From the NCBI GenBank assembly GCA_031287575.1, contig JAITSV010000059.1, forward strand, positions 44,807-108,806: a stretch of 64,000 bases of DNA, given 5' to 3'. Made by a program: the position numbers and the translations under genes. This document shows, piece by piece, positions 17,204 through 26,412 of the stretch. This DNA comes from Desulfovibrio sp. Its GTDB lineage: Bacteria; Desulfobacterota; Desulfovibrionia; Desulfovibrionales; Desulfovibrionaceae. The notes beneath the pieces are model-generated. The model did no database searches and had not been told where the DNA came from. It saw nothing but the letters and a program-made list of their open reading frames with translations. Each line of letters starts with the position of its first letter. The stretch's first letter is position 1.

Positions 17204-20200
17204 GGCTGCTCCTTGGCGGACGTGGCCGCGCTCCCCCCGGTATCCCCCCCGGTTTTTCCCCCGTCTGGAAAGCCGTAGTAACTGGTCCGGAACGGAGCGG
17301 GGTAGGCCCCGGCGCCTCCGGCGTCAAGGATGGCCCGCGCCAGTTCCGGCGGTGCGGGCGTGGCCGCGCAGGCCAGCAGGGCGGCGTTGATGCCCGCCGG
17401 GTCGCGCATCAGGTCCACCGGCAGGCACTGGCCGTATCCCCATGCGGCCATGCGTTCGGCGGGAGCGCCCAGGTCGAAGGTGACCGGGTACAGTCCGGCC
17501 AGCACCGCCTCGGACAGGGTGTAGGAATATGTTTCCGGCCACACGGCGGGCAGGAAGGCCAGATGGTGGCCGCCGTGCCCGTTTCCGTCAGTTCCGGTTC
17601 CGCCCTGTCCGATTCCGTTTGTCGAGACCAGCAGGCCGGGCAGTTCGTCCTCGCCGTAGCGGCCCGTGACGGTTACCCCATGCCCGCGCAGCACGTCGTC
17701 GCGGTCGGTGTAGCCCACCACGGTGAAGTGCAGGGGCAACCCGGCATCGCGGGCGTGGCGGGCGCAGGCTTCCAGCACGTGCGATCCCTTGTGCGGGCCG
17801 ATGGCCCCGATCACCGCCACTCGCAGCACCTCGCCGGGCTTGCGGGGCGCGGCGGCGGGGGCGTTCCCCTGCCGTGGCGTGGGCGCATGGGTCATGATCG
17901 CATCTGTCAGGGGCGGATTTTTCGGGGCCGCACGGGTCATGATCGCACGGGTTAGGGGCGAGGTTTCCGGGTGGGGCCGCACGGTGATGCGCGCCGCGCA
18001 ATCGGGAAAATGGGTGGCCAGCCGCCGCGCCGTGTCTCCACTGGGCGTGAAGATGGCGCGCGCGCCGTCCAGCAGCGTGCCCCACGCCGCGCGCCAGCGC
18101 ACGATGTCCGTATTGCCCAGTTGCGGCGTTTCCGCCGCGATGCACGCCCCACAGCGCCACGGCGCGCCGTGCGCGGTCCCCCCGTCCTCGGCCAGCGCCG
18201 TGGGGCAGGGGTAGCCGTCCGGTCCGATGCAGGTGATGCGCGGGCACAGGGCGGAAAGGTCGTGTGCGGTGACGTCGTACGGGATTTCCAGCAGCCGGGT
18301 CATCAGCGGCAGCAGTTCCGGCGTGGCATGGGGGTACCCGGCCAGATTGTGCACGTGGATGTGGGCCACGCGCAGGTCGGCCAGCACTTCCAGCAGCGCG
18401 CCGAAGTCGGGCGGCAGGTCGAAGGCCAGGTTGGGCAGGTGCAGGGGGCCAGCGTCGCGGGCAGGACCAGCATCGCAGATAGGGGCGGACCCGCAGGAGG
18501 GCAGATTCAGCGTCCACACGCACCCCGCGTCGTTGCCGCGCGGGCGCAGCACCAGCGCGGGCGTGCCTTCCGCCGCCAGCCGTTCGCACAGGTCGCGCAC
18601 GTGGCGTTCGGTGCCGCCGCCCCAGTCGTGGGTGACCATCAGCACCGGGCGGGCCGCGTCGGTGCCAGGCGCGTGCGCCGTGGTCTTGCCAGGCGTGTGC
18701 ACCGTACTGTGGGCAGACGTGTGCGCCACATTTTCGCCGGGCGACCTCTCCGTTCCGGAAAAGCGCCGGGCCAGCGCGCCGCGCAGCCGCGCCAGATCCA
18801 GCGCCCGGCGGGCCGGGCGGGCCGGGTCCGCCGCGCAGTGGGCGGCCACGGTGCGCAGGTAGTCCGGATACATCCGCTGGATGGTCGCAAAGGCCGCTTC
18901 CTTCAAGGGGGCGGCGACATCGCCGAAGGACGTCTCGCCCGCATGGCGCACGAAGACGTCGGCGGCCAGCAGGTGGCGCCAGCCCAGCGCGGCGGCGCGC
19001 ATGCAGAAGTCGTTTTCCTCGCCGTAGCCCCGGCCGAAGGTGGCCTCGTCAAAGGGGCCGGTTGCCGCCAGGCAGGCCCGGCGGATCAGCATGCAGAAGC
19101 CCACCGCCGTGGGAATGTCCACGGCCACCCCGGCGTTGACCGTGGCGGCCAGCGCGTCCAGCGCGACGGATGGCAATTCCAGCCCGGCGCGGTTGTCGCG
19201 CTCCGTCACCGGGTAGCTGCAGATGGTGGCGTTGTTGGACAGCGGGGTGACGCTGCCCGCGTCGGGCCGGGCGGCCAGGTGCGCGGCCATGCGGCCCAGC
19301 CAGCCGGGAAAGACCACGGTGTCGGAGTTCAGCAGCACCACGTCGCGCTCCGGGTGCAGGACCATGCCGGCGTTGACCGAGGCCACGAAGCCCCGGTTGG
19401 CGGGGTGCTCCACCAACTCGATCAGTCCCAGCCCGGCCAGGTGGCGCAGGGTCTGCGTCAGCTCCGGTTCGGGGCTGGCGTCGTTGACCACCACCACGTG
19501 GGCGCGGGGCGCGGCGGCGCTTTCCGATGCAAGGTCCGCGACAAGCACGGAATGCAGGCAGGCCAGGGTCTGGTCCGTGCCTGCGTACACGGGTACGATG
19601 ACGTCGATGACCGGGCGCGGCGGCGTGCCATCTGATACGGCAGAAAGCGCGGCCCGGCGCGCGGCCAGTTCGGTCCAGAGGGTGTCATTCGGGATGTCGG
19701 GCGCGATGTCGGGCGCGATGTCGGGCGCAATGTCGGGCGGCGCGGGCCACGGCTCGCGGGTGTCCGGCTCGATGATGGATGGCCGTTCCGGGGCGGTGGC
19801 GTCCAGCGCGGCCAGCAGGCGGGCGCGGGCGTCTTCCGTGACGGACGGAACAGTCGGGGCGGACGGAACTGTCGGGGCTGCCGGGGTGGTCGCCCCCGTT
19901 GCGCTGTCCATCCCCCCCAGCAGGGATTCCGCCGCCCTGGCTGCCGCGCGCAGGGTGGTGATGCGCCCGTGCTGGCGACCGGCGCGGGCATTGGCCGCCA
20001 CGCAGTGTTCCTCGGCCCGCTTGCGGCGCAGGTCGGACAGGGCCAGGTCCAGCCGCACGGCGGCGGGGATGCGCTCTTCCGGCTGGCCGTAGGCGCGGGT
20101 TTCCAGCAGGGCGCGGGCGAGATGGGCGGGGTCGCGGATTTCCGTGCCGCAGGGCGCGGGCAGGCTGCCGTCTTGCAGCCGTTCGCGCGGGATGCACAGC

Positions 20201-22341
20201 AGCGCGCCTTCTTCCGCCGCGCCGAACACGTTGCGGCTGGCCCCCCGGAAATTGGCCGGGTTGAAGGCGGGCAGGCGCAGGTGGAACACCGCGTAGCCCC
20301 AGGCCAGCGCCTGCCGCGCGCAGGGCCAGGCCCGCGCGAAGCCGGGGCATTCCAGATGCAGCACCGGGCGGCAGGCTTGGATGGTGTCCGCCGCCCCGCG
20401 CAGGATGGCGGCCTCGTCCCCTTCGGCGTCAATCTTGATGAGGTCCAGCCGTCCGGCGGTGCCCGCCGTTCCGGCTTCCGGCTTGATGAGGTCCAGCCGC
20501 CCGGCGGTGCCCGGCCTTTCCGGCGCGGGCAGGTGCAGCCCCAGTCCGTCGATGGTCAGCAGGGGGATTTCATCCGTGGGGTGGGCCGGGTCCTGCGGAG
20601 ATTCGCCCACGCCGAGCAGGCGCACCGCGCCCAGATTCTGCCCTTCCGGAGCGGCGATGCGCGGCACCCGCGCCGTGCCTGCGTGTCCTGCCGCCCCGGC
20701 CCGCACCGGGGTGACCACGTCCGCAAGGCCGTTCACGGCCACGGTGCGTTGCAGCAGGGCGAACACCTCTGCCTGCGGCTCCAGCGCGGTCACGTGCCCG
20801 CTTGCCCCGACCATGCGGGCAAAGGCCACGGCGTGGGTGCCCACGTTGGACCCCACGTCCAGCACGCGGCCCCCGGCGGGCACGTAGGGGGCCAGCGCGT
20901 CCAGTTCCGCCTGCGCCCATTCGCCGTAGATGGCCAGGGCCATGCCCACCGGGCCGTCGAAATCGAAATGATGGATGGTGCCCTGGCGGCACGGGGTGGC
21001 CATGACGTGGTCTTCGAGGTGCGCGGGCAGGTCGCCGATACCGGAGGTGCCTGATGTCATGTTGCCGGACGGGGCGTCTACTGTTGGGGCATCTTTCGCG
21101 GTGGTCACATCGGCGGCAACGGTCGCCATGCCTCGTCCCTTGGGTCGCTCGTTTCCTTCGCGCCCCTCTTCCTCCGCGTCGTCGTACAGGAACAGTTCCA
21201 GCGGCCCCACGGTGAACAGGTCGCCCTCCCGCTCCGAAGGGTCGAAGCGGACGGAGCGCAGCGTTGTCTCTCCACGCATGGCCGTTTCCACGTCGGCGCG
21301 GGTGAAGCCGTTCATGTGCGGCACGGAATGCAGGGTGCGGTCGGCGTACACGGCCCCGCTTTCCTCCAGCCGGAAGTAGGCCTTGGCGAAATTGTGCTCG
21401 CGGAATTCGCTCAGGTTGGCCGAGCGCACGTTGACCATGGCGATGCGCCCCACGGCCACGTCGGGCAGGCGGTAGGTGATGCCGGGGTCGTCGGTGACGG
21501 CGCGGAACACTGGCTGGATGGCGCCCAGGTGTTCACGGTCTGTCCCGCCGTCAAGCCCGGTGGGCAGCGCGGTATTCGGATCGCCGCCCGCCACGGGCAC
21601 GGCGTTGGCGATGTGTTCCGGCCACACCAGCAGGTGGCGCAGGGGGCGCGTCTTGCGCAGTTCCGCCGCGAAGGAGATGCCCGATTCGTCACGCAGGTTG
21701 ATGTTGCACAGCCTGGGGTCGTCCGAGGCTGCGCAGGGGGTGCGCCGCGCGGCAAAGCCGCATTCCTCCGCCGCCCGGCGCAGGCTGGTGAAGTCGTGCA
21801 GCCAGCGGTGGCCGCCCATGCGCAGCCCGGTGTTCACGGCGTCCATGCCGTTGCGGCAGCGCATCACGTCGGCGAAATAGTCGCCGCTGCCCACGAGGAC
21901 GGCGGGGTCGAAGCGCTGCCCGTAGGTCCACAGCTGGCCGATGTCCGGTGTGAGCAGCCGGGCCACGCCGCCGGGGCGCAGCAGCACGTTCATGGAGCAC
22001 AGGATGTACAGTTGTTCGGTGAGAAAGAAATGCTCGATGACGTCTTCCGCGTAGAAGGCGGCCACCTGCCCGGCAAGGCGGCGCGGCCACACGTCCAGCA
22101 GGCGGCATTCGCGCACCCGCGCGTCGTGGGGCAGAAAGTCCAGGTTCACGAAGCCGTCCAGCACCGCGCCGCCGCAGCCCAGATGCACGTACCCCCCGGC
22201 GGCGTCCGCGCCCTGCCAGTCGTCGTGCGACCAGGCGAACCACGCGGCCAGCCGGGGGTTGCAGCGGGATAGCCCCCCCATGTCGGGTGTGGCGGAGGCG
22301 TGGGGAGTGTCGGTCATGGTGGCGATGTCGGGGCTGGTCAT
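17200..22341 (-). CDS. Giant four-domain methyltransferase/glycosyltransferase
   Basis: This 1713-residue protein contains four modules in order. (1) A SAM methyltransferase-like domain, about 50-235 (YVHLGCGG, then EDVIEHFF and LLRPGGVARLLTPD). (2) An FkbM-type methyltransferase, about 470-690 (RVLDVGSNVGTHAVAFARM and LIKIDAEGDEAAIL). (3) A GT2 glycosyltransferase, about 905-1150 (DVIVPVYAGTDQT, VVNDASPEPE, LLNSDTVVFPGWL). (4) A GT4/GT-B glycosyltransferase, from about 1230 to the end (VLMVTHDWGGGTERHVRDL, AVIGAIGPHKG). It may build and methylate a sugar unit in one polypeptide. Two internal tandem duplications (19693-19740 and 20434-20515) keep the frame. Its neighbours are a GT2 and a TylF-type methyltransferase gene. 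Confidence 0.85.
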   Translation of the reverse strand: MTSPDIATMTDTPHASATPDMGGLSRCNPRLAAWFAWSHDDWQGADAAGGYVHLGCGGAVLDGFVNLDFLPHDARVRECRLLDVWPRRLAGQVAAFYAEDVIEHFFLTEQLYILCSMNVLLRPGGVARLLTPDIGQLWTYGQRFDPAVLVGSGDYFADVMRCRNGMDAVNTGLRMGGHRWLHDFTSLRRAAEECGFAARRTPCAASDDPRLCNINLRDESGISFAAELRKTRPLRHLLVWPEHIANAVPVAGGDPNTALPTGLDGGTDREHLGAIQPVFRAVTDDPGITYRLPDVAVGRIAMVNVRSANLSEFREHNFAKAYFRLEESGAVYADRTLHSVPHMNGFTRADVETAMRGETTLRSVRFDPSEREGDLFTVGPLELFLYDDAEEEGREGNERPKGRGMATVAADVTTAKDAPTVDAPSGNMTSGTSGIGDLPAHLEDHVMATPCRQGTIHHFDFDGPVGMALAIYGEWAQAELDALAPYVPAGGRVLDVGSNVGTHAVAFARMVGASGHVTALEPQAEVFALLQRTVAVNGLADVVTPVRAGAAGHAGTARVPRIAAPEGQNLGAVRLLGVGESPQDPAHPTDEIPLLTIDGLGLHLPAPERPGTAGRLDLIKPEAGTAGTAGRLDLIKIDAEGDEAAILRGAADTIQACRPVLHLECPGFARAWPCARQALAWGYAVFHLRLPAFNPANFRGASRNVFGAAEEGALLCIPRERLQDGSLPAPCGTEIRDPAHLARALLETRAYGQPEERIPAAVRLDLALSDLRRKRAEEHCVAANARAGRQHGRITTLRAAARAAESLLGGMDSATGATTPAAPTVPSAPTVPSVTEDARARLLAALDATAPERPSIIEPDTREPWPAPPDIAPDIAPDIAPDIPNDTLWTELAARRAALSAVSDGTPPRPVIDVIVPVYAGTDQTLACLHSVLVADLASESAAAPRAHVVVVNDASPEPELTQTLRHLAGLGLIELVEHPANRGFVASVNAGMVLHPERDVVLLNSDTVVFPGWLGRMAAHLAARPDAGSVTPLSNNATICSYPVTERDNRAGLELPSVALDALAATVNAGVAVDIPTAVGFCMLIRRACLAATGPFDEATFGRGYGEENDFCMRAAALGWRHLLAADVFVRHAGETSFGDVAAPLKEAAFATIQRMYPDYLRTVAAHCAADPARPARRALDLARLRGALARRFSGTERSPGENVAHTSAHSTVHTPGKTTAHAPGTDAARPVLMVTHDWGGGTERHVRDLCERLAAEGTPALVLRPRGNDAGCVWTLNLPSCGSAPICDAGPARDAGPLHLPNLAFDLPPDFGALLEVLADLRVAHIHVHNLAGYPHATPELLPLMTRLLEIPYDVTAHDLSALCPRITCIGPDGYPCPTALAEDGGTAHGAPWRCGACIAAETPQLGNTDIVRWRAAWGTLLDGARAIFTPSGDTARRLATHFPDCAARITVRPHPETSPLTRAIMTRAAPKNPPLTDAIMTHAPTPRQGNAPAAAPRKPGEVLRVAVIGAIGPHKGSHVLEACARHARDAGLPLHFTVVGYTDRDDVLRGHGVTVTGRYGEDELPGLLVSTNGIGQGGTGTDGNGHGGHHLAFLPAVWPETYSYTLSEAVLAGLYPVTFDLGAPAERMAAWGYGQCLPVDLMRDPAGINAALLACAATPAPPELARAILDAGGAGAYPAPFRTSYYGFPDGGKTGGDTGGSAATSAKEQP
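19693..19740. repeat. Four tandem 12-bp units within the giant gene
   Basis: The unit GATGTCGGGCGC is repeated three times exactly and once with changes (AATGTCGGGCGG). In the protein it gives an Asp-Ile-Ala-Pro repeat in the linker just before the GT2 domain. The 12-bp period keeps the frame, so copy-number changes would alter linker length only. Confidence 0.9.
20434..20515. repeat. In-frame 48-bp duplication inside the FkbM domain
   Basis: A 48-bp unit beginning CTTGATGAGGTCCAGCCG starts at 20434 and again at 20482, the second copy matching for about 34 bases with few changes. In the protein RLDLIK appears twice, 16 residues apart, the second copy continuing into the conserved IDAEGDE of the FkbM fold. 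The extra strand-like segment is therefore an insertion next to the catalytic core. Confidence 0.85.
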
Positions 22342-22360
22342 GCGGGGCGGTGTCCTGCGG

Positions 22361-22400
22361 TTACGGGCGGTTGCGGGCTGTTATGGGCGGTTATGGGCGG
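22361..22400. repeat. Four 10-bp repeats upstream of the giant gene
   Basis: Units TTACGGGCGG, TTGCGGGCTG, TTATGGGCGG and TTATGGGCGG lie head to tail in the 113-bp gap between the TylF-type gene stop and the ATG at 22341. They lie in its leader and could affect mRNA structure or translation. No known site is recognised. Confidence 0.8.
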
Positions 22401-22454
22401 CGGCGGGCAGTGTAGGGCGGTGGTGGCGATTCAGGGCGGAGTCCGAGGCCGCGT

Positions 22455-23192
22455 TCAGGCGCGGGGCTTCACGCCCATGCGGCCCGTGTAGTCCGTCCGG
22501 GTCAGCAGCGGCGGGGTGGTCCCGGCGCGGGCCAGGTCCGCGAAATAGGCGTCCACGGCGCGGCCCACGCCGGGAAAGTGGCCGTAGTCGTCGATGCACA
22601 GCACCCCGCCCGGCGACAGGCGTGGGTAGAGGTGGGTCAGTTCGTGCAGTACGGAGGCCGCGTCGTCGGTATCCAGATGCAGCAGGGCGATGGCGTCCGG
22701 CAGGGGACCGCCGGGAATGGTGTCCTGCACCGGGCCGCGCAGCACGTGCAGCCGCTGCGCCGGGTAGCCGGTGCGGGTGAAGTTGGCCATGGCCACGGGC
22801 AGCACGTCGTCCTTGGGGAAGGCTTGCAGGGTCTCGCCGGTGATGGAGGCTTCCTCCACCCCATCGGGAAAGCCCTGGAAGGTGTCGCACCAGAAAAGGT
22901 CGCGTTCCGTATGGCCCAATCGGGCCAGTACGGTGGCGCAGAAGCAGGCCGATCCGCCCCGGTATACCCCGCACTCCAGCAGCGCGCCGGGCACGCTGGC
23001 CGCGCCGGGCACGCCGACCGCATCAGGGGCCGTGATGTGGCGCAGGGCCAGGTACAGGGCGTGGAACCGCTCCACCGACAGCAGCGAGGCGTCGCGCCAC
23101 GCGAAGTAGGCGTCCCAGAACAGCGTGTCGGTGATGTCGGGGTAGCGGGGGCGCGGGTCGCCCCGTTCTGCATTGATGGAGGCGGCGTTCAC
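22455..23192 (-). CDS. TylF/MycF-family O-methyltransferase
   Basis: This 245-residue protein matches the TylF (macrocin O-methyltransferase) family. Key segments are ALLECGVYRGGSA (SAM motif I), WCDTFQGFPDGVEEA, ALLHLDTDDAASV (metal-site acidic residues) and LSPGGVLCIDDYGHFPGVGRAVD. Members methylate sugar hydroxyls using SAM and a divalent metal. The GTG start at 23192 overlaps the preceding gene's stop (GTGA), and no upstream codon fits as well. It likely methylates a glycan sugar here; the exact position is unknown. Confidence 0.88.
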   Translation of the reverse strand: MNAASINAERGDPRPRYPDITDTLFWDAYFAWRDASLLSVERFHALYLALRHITAPDAVGVPGAASVPGALLECGVYRGGSACFCATVLARLGHTERDLFWCDTFQGFPDGVEEASITGETLQAFPKDDVLPVAMANFTRTGYPAQRLHVLRGPVQDTIPGGPLPDAIALLHLDTDDAASVLHELTHLYPRLSPGGVLCIDDYGHFPGVGRAVDAYFADLARAGTTPPLLTRTDYTGRMGVKPRA

Positions 23193-25243
23193 GGGGCGTT
23201 TCCTGTGGCGGCTTGGGGGGTGCTGTCGGGGTGCCCGTCGTGGGTGGCCAGGGCCATGCCCTGTGCGGCGTCCAGACGTGAGGCCACAAGAGTGGCTTGC
23301 GCCCGTCCGATGGGGATGGGGCGATAGGGCAGGCTGGTGGATTCGTCGGGGGGGGAATAGTGCGGGCCGGGGGCGCCGTCGGCGGCGCCTTCCGTTGTGC
23401 TTTCTGTGGTGCCGCCCCCAACGCGCAGCAGGGTCAGCGCGCCGTCGCGGCACAGTACGTCGGGCAGGTCCTGCCGCCGGGCGGGCACGCCCGGCGCGGA
23501 AAGCACGGAGCCTGCCGCGTCCACCCGCTTGAGGTGCGCAGGATGCACGGGCGCGGGCGATACGGAGCAGGCGGGCAGGCCGCATCCGGCGTTTGCGGGG
23601 GCACTGGCGGCCCGCGCCGAGCCGACGAAGGCGTGCACGGTGGCCGCATCCAGCAGGGCGGCCCGACCGTCAATGCACAGGATGTCCCGTCCGGAACAAC
23701 CGGGCGCGTCTGGCGAGGCATCTGCGAAGGCACCGAGAACGGTATGGGGCCAGACTGCGCTGCCCGTCGCAAGGTCGCCAGCGGCCAGCAGCGGCACCGG
23801 CCATGCGGCGCGACGTTGCGCGAGAAATTCCGGCAGGGGCAGCAGGGAAAGTCCGTAACGGCGGGCCACGGCGCGGGCCATGTCCCCTTCGCCGCACACT
23901 GCCAGCGGGACGTGGGGCAGGGCGGCACGCACCGCGTCCAGCACCCGGCACGGCGCGGGAATACCGGCGATGCGCAGGTGCGTGCCGTCCGGTTCCGTAA
24001 CATGTTCAAGGTCGTCCGGTGCGCCCGGTCCTTCGGGCGGCAGCACCACCACGCAGGCAAGGTCGGCAGGGGCCGCCATGTTTTCCACGCCGGGGATGTC
24101 GTGCCCGGCCACGTCCGCCGGGGTGCACCCCGGAAACGGGTCGTCCCCGTCCAGCAGCAGGCGGCAGGTGGCGAGATCCCACGGTTCGTCGATGTCCACG
24201 CCCTGCCGGGCGGACAGCACGTGGGCCAGGGGTTCCGCCGGGGGCGCGGGAATATCGGTCATGTATGGCCGGAACCACGGCTGCACGTGGTAGTACGGGC
24301 GGTTGCAGGTGATGGAAAACGCCCCGCATTGCAGAAACCGCTCGTCGTTCGGGTAGCCGTGTTCCGGGCTGCCATGTCTCGGGCCGCCGCCTTCCGGTCC
24401 TGATTCGTTCGTGCCGTCGCCTTGCGCCGGTGCCGGTTCGCAGTCAAGCGGCCGGAAGTCCGGGGTCAGGAATTCCAGTGACACGGCGGGCAGTTGGGCC
24501 ACGGTCTGGAGCGCAGGCCGGTTGGCCGCCGCCAGCCGGTCCACGGCGCGGCGCATCTCGTCCGGGTGCAGGCAGGGGTGGGTGGCCGAGACGGACAGCA
24601 GAAAATCGGGCACGCGGCGCTCCACCAGCAGCATCCACACCTGCGCGAAGACCCAGGCGTCCAGCGGGGATGCCTCGTCCGTGGCCAGTTCCGCCGGGCG
24701 CAGGAAGGGCACGTCCGCCCCGGCGGCGCGGGCCGCCGCAGCGATGTCCGGGCAGTCGGTGTTGACCATGACCCGCGTGATGGATTCCACCGACCGGCAG
24801 GCCGCCACGGCCCGCGCGATGAGCGGCACGCCGCCCACGGTGCGCAACGCCTTGCGCGGCACCCCGCGCGAACCGCCGCGCGCCGCGATGACGGCCACCA
24901 CGTCCCAGTCCGCGCGCGGTATGTTCACGTCGCGCCGGGCCGGGTCGCACAGGTGCTGGTGGCGCACCTGCCCGCAATCCATGATCCAGTCGTACAGGAC
25001 GGATGAGGGCAGGCCGTGGGCCAGCACCCTGCGTACACCGCTGTCCGCGCGGCCCAGCCAAGATTCCGTCACCGCCAGCACGCACTGCTCGGCGGGCATG
25101 ATGGCCTGATCGGGTAAATGGGGAAGACCAGGCAAATGGGGCAGCAGGCCGCCGCCGGGCGCGCCGGGCTGCGTGGGGAGGAGATCGGGCGCGTCCGACG
25201 CGTGGTTGGACTGCGCGGGCGAAAGAGGATGGCGTGCGCTCAT
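23189..25243 (-). CDS. CMP-nonulosonate synthetase-like cytidylyltransferase with extra domains
   Basis: This 684-residue protein carries the CMP-sialic acid synthetase signature VVAVIAARGGSRGVPRKAL near residue 114, with VNTDCPDIAAAARAAGADVPFLRPAELATD and SVSATHPCLHPDEM. Normal enzymes of this family (NeuA, LegF, PseF) have about 230-260 residues. Here about 110 residues precede the domain and about 330 follow. The tail has a segment (GIPAPCRVLDAVRAALPHVPLAVCGEGDMARAVARR, described by its ends only as residues near 425-460) that may be a degenerate second nucleotidyltransferase fold. Coupled by ATGA overlap to the glycosyltransferase gene upstream, and in the same operon as neuB, it probably activates a sialic-type sugar as its CMP form. 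Confidence 0.8.
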   Translation of the reverse strand: MSARHPLSPAQSNHASDAPDLLPTQPGAPGGGLLPHLPGLPHLPDQAIMPAEQCVLAVTESWLGRADSGVRRVLAHGLPSSVLYDWIMDCGQVRHQHLCDPARRDVNIPRADWDVVAVIAARGGSRGVPRKALRTVGGVPLIARAVAACRSVESITRVMVNTDCPDIAAAARAAGADVPFLRPAELATDEASPLDAWVFAQVWMLLVERRVPDFLLSVSATHPCLHPDEMRRAVDRLAAANRPALQTVAQLPAVSLEFLTPDFRPLDCEPAPAQGDGTNESGPEGGGPRHGSPEHGYPNDERFLQCGAFSITCNRPYYHVQPWFRPYMTDIPAPPAEPLAHVLSARQGVDIDEPWDLATCRLLLDGDDPFPGCTPADVAGHDIPGVENMAAPADLACVVVLPPEGPGAPDDLEHVTEPDGTHLRIAGIPAPCRVLDAVRAALPHVPLAVCGEGDMARAVARRYGLSLLPLPEFLAQRRAAWPVPLLAAGDLATGSAVWPHTVLGAFADASPDAPGCSGRDILCIDGRAALLDAATVHAFVGSARAASAPANAGCGLPACSVSPAPVHPAHLKRVDAAGSVLSAPGVPARRQDLPDVLCRDGALTLLRVGGGTTESTTEGAADGAPGPHYSPPDESTSLPYRPIPIGRAQATLVASRLDAAQGMALATHDGHPDSTPQAATGNAP

Positions 25244-26412
25244 GGCCGGTCCCCCGCCAAGGGTGCAGTTTCCGGAGCGGCGGGCGCCCCATCGACGGAT
25301 ACGGCCCCCTGCGCCGTCTGGCGTCGCGCCGCGTGCACCACATCCGGCAGGGTCACGGCGAAGAAGCGGTCCGCCGGGGTGTCCAGCGCAAGGTCCGGCT
25401 GTCGCCAGTCATGGGCGGCGGCCACCGGGTCGCGGGCCAGGTCCGCGTATGCCGCGCCGTAGGCGGCGGCAATGCGTTCCGGCTGCCAGTGGGCCTCCAT
25501 CCAGGCCCGCGCGGCGCGGCCCACCTCTTGCGCGTCCGCAGGATGGTCCAGCAGGTGGCCCAGCACGTGGGCGGCATCCTCCAGCCGTACGTCGATGAAG
25601 GGGCAGGCGTCAGTGTCCGCCATGCGCGCCAGTACCCGGCGGCAGCGGGTATCCAGATGGGCCAGCACCGGCTTGCCCTGGGCCAGCCCTTCCAGCCCGG
25701 TCAGGTGGCAGCTGCCGGTGACCAGGTCGTCCACCACGATGCGGGACAGCCGCTTGGCGGCAAGGGTGGCGGCCAGCGGCGTCTTGTGCACCAGATGCCA
25801 GGTGGCGCCGCGCGGCAGACAGGCGGCGCGCACGGCGGCCTCGGCCTCTGGCCGGGCCTTGGTGTTCCAGCGGTCGGCCCAGGCCGAATGCAGCCGGGTG
25901 GGCGACAGGAACACGTCGTGGCGCAGCGGGCCGTGCAGGGCCGGGGCGTGCGGCAGGTGGTCCGCGTCGTGGATGGGCAGGGGGTTGGGCACCACCCGCG
26001 CGCGGGGGTAGCAGCGTTCCTGGAACTGCCCCACCACCAGCGCGGGAATGGGCTGGGCCAGCAGCGCGGCGGGGGTGATGCCCATGCGCCCCGCCACCAG
26101 CCCCGGTTCGCTGTGGAACTGCCGGATTACCAACGTGCCCTTTTCCGCCAGCGCCCGGAAGTCGATGGGCGCGAAGTGGCGCGAATCCAGGTCCAGATAG
26201 TTGTGGAAGTGCAGGATGTCGGCCTGTTCCGCCAACTCGCGGGCCAGATCGGGCGTTTCGTCGAACACCACGTCCTGCCCGAAGTCCTCGCTGCCGTAGC
26301 GCGTCAGGTCCACCAGCCGGGCTGTGCAGCCGGGCAGGTGGGCATTCAGCGCCCGGACCAGGCGCAGCGGCGCGCCCGCCAGCGGGGTGACGGCGAAATG
26401 GACGACGCGCAT
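25240..26412 (-). CDS. GT-B-type glycosyltransferase
   Basis: This 390-residue protein resembles GT4/GT-B enzymes: MRVVHFAVTPLAGAPLRLVRALN at the start, ADILHFHNYLDLDSR, and a C-terminal domain with LTGLEGLAQGKPVLAHLD in the donor-binding position. It lacks the classical E-x7-E pattern in clean form. The ATG at 26412 shares one base with the NeuB stop; an in-frame GTG lies one codon earlier. Between neuB and the CMP-sugar synthetase, it may be the transferase that uses the CMP-activated sugar (inference). Confidence 0.75.
   Translation of the reverse strand: MRVVHFAVTPLAGAPLRLVRALNAHLPGCTARLVDLTRYGSEDFGQDVVFDETPDLARELAEQADILHFHNYLDLDSRHFAPIDFRALAEKGTLVIRQFHSEPGLVAGRMGITPAALLAQPIPALVVGQFQERCYPRARVVPNPLPIHDADHLPHAPALHGPLRHDVFLSPTRLHSAWADRWNTKARPEAEAAVRAACLPRGATWHLVHKTPLAATLAAKRLSRIVVDDLVTGSCHLTGLEGLAQGKPVLAHLDTRCRRVLARMADTDACPFIDVRLEDAAHVLGHLLDHPADAQEVGRAARAWMEAHWQPERIAAAYGAAYADLARDPVAAAHDWRQPDLALDTPADRFFAVTLPDVVHAARRQTAQGAVSVDGAPAAPETAPLAGDRP

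Noticed and set aside
17971..19635. A 554-codon plus-strand frame opposite the giant gene
   Set aside because: Composition is that of an antisense shadow; the minus strand has clear GT2 and GT4 motifs over the same bases.
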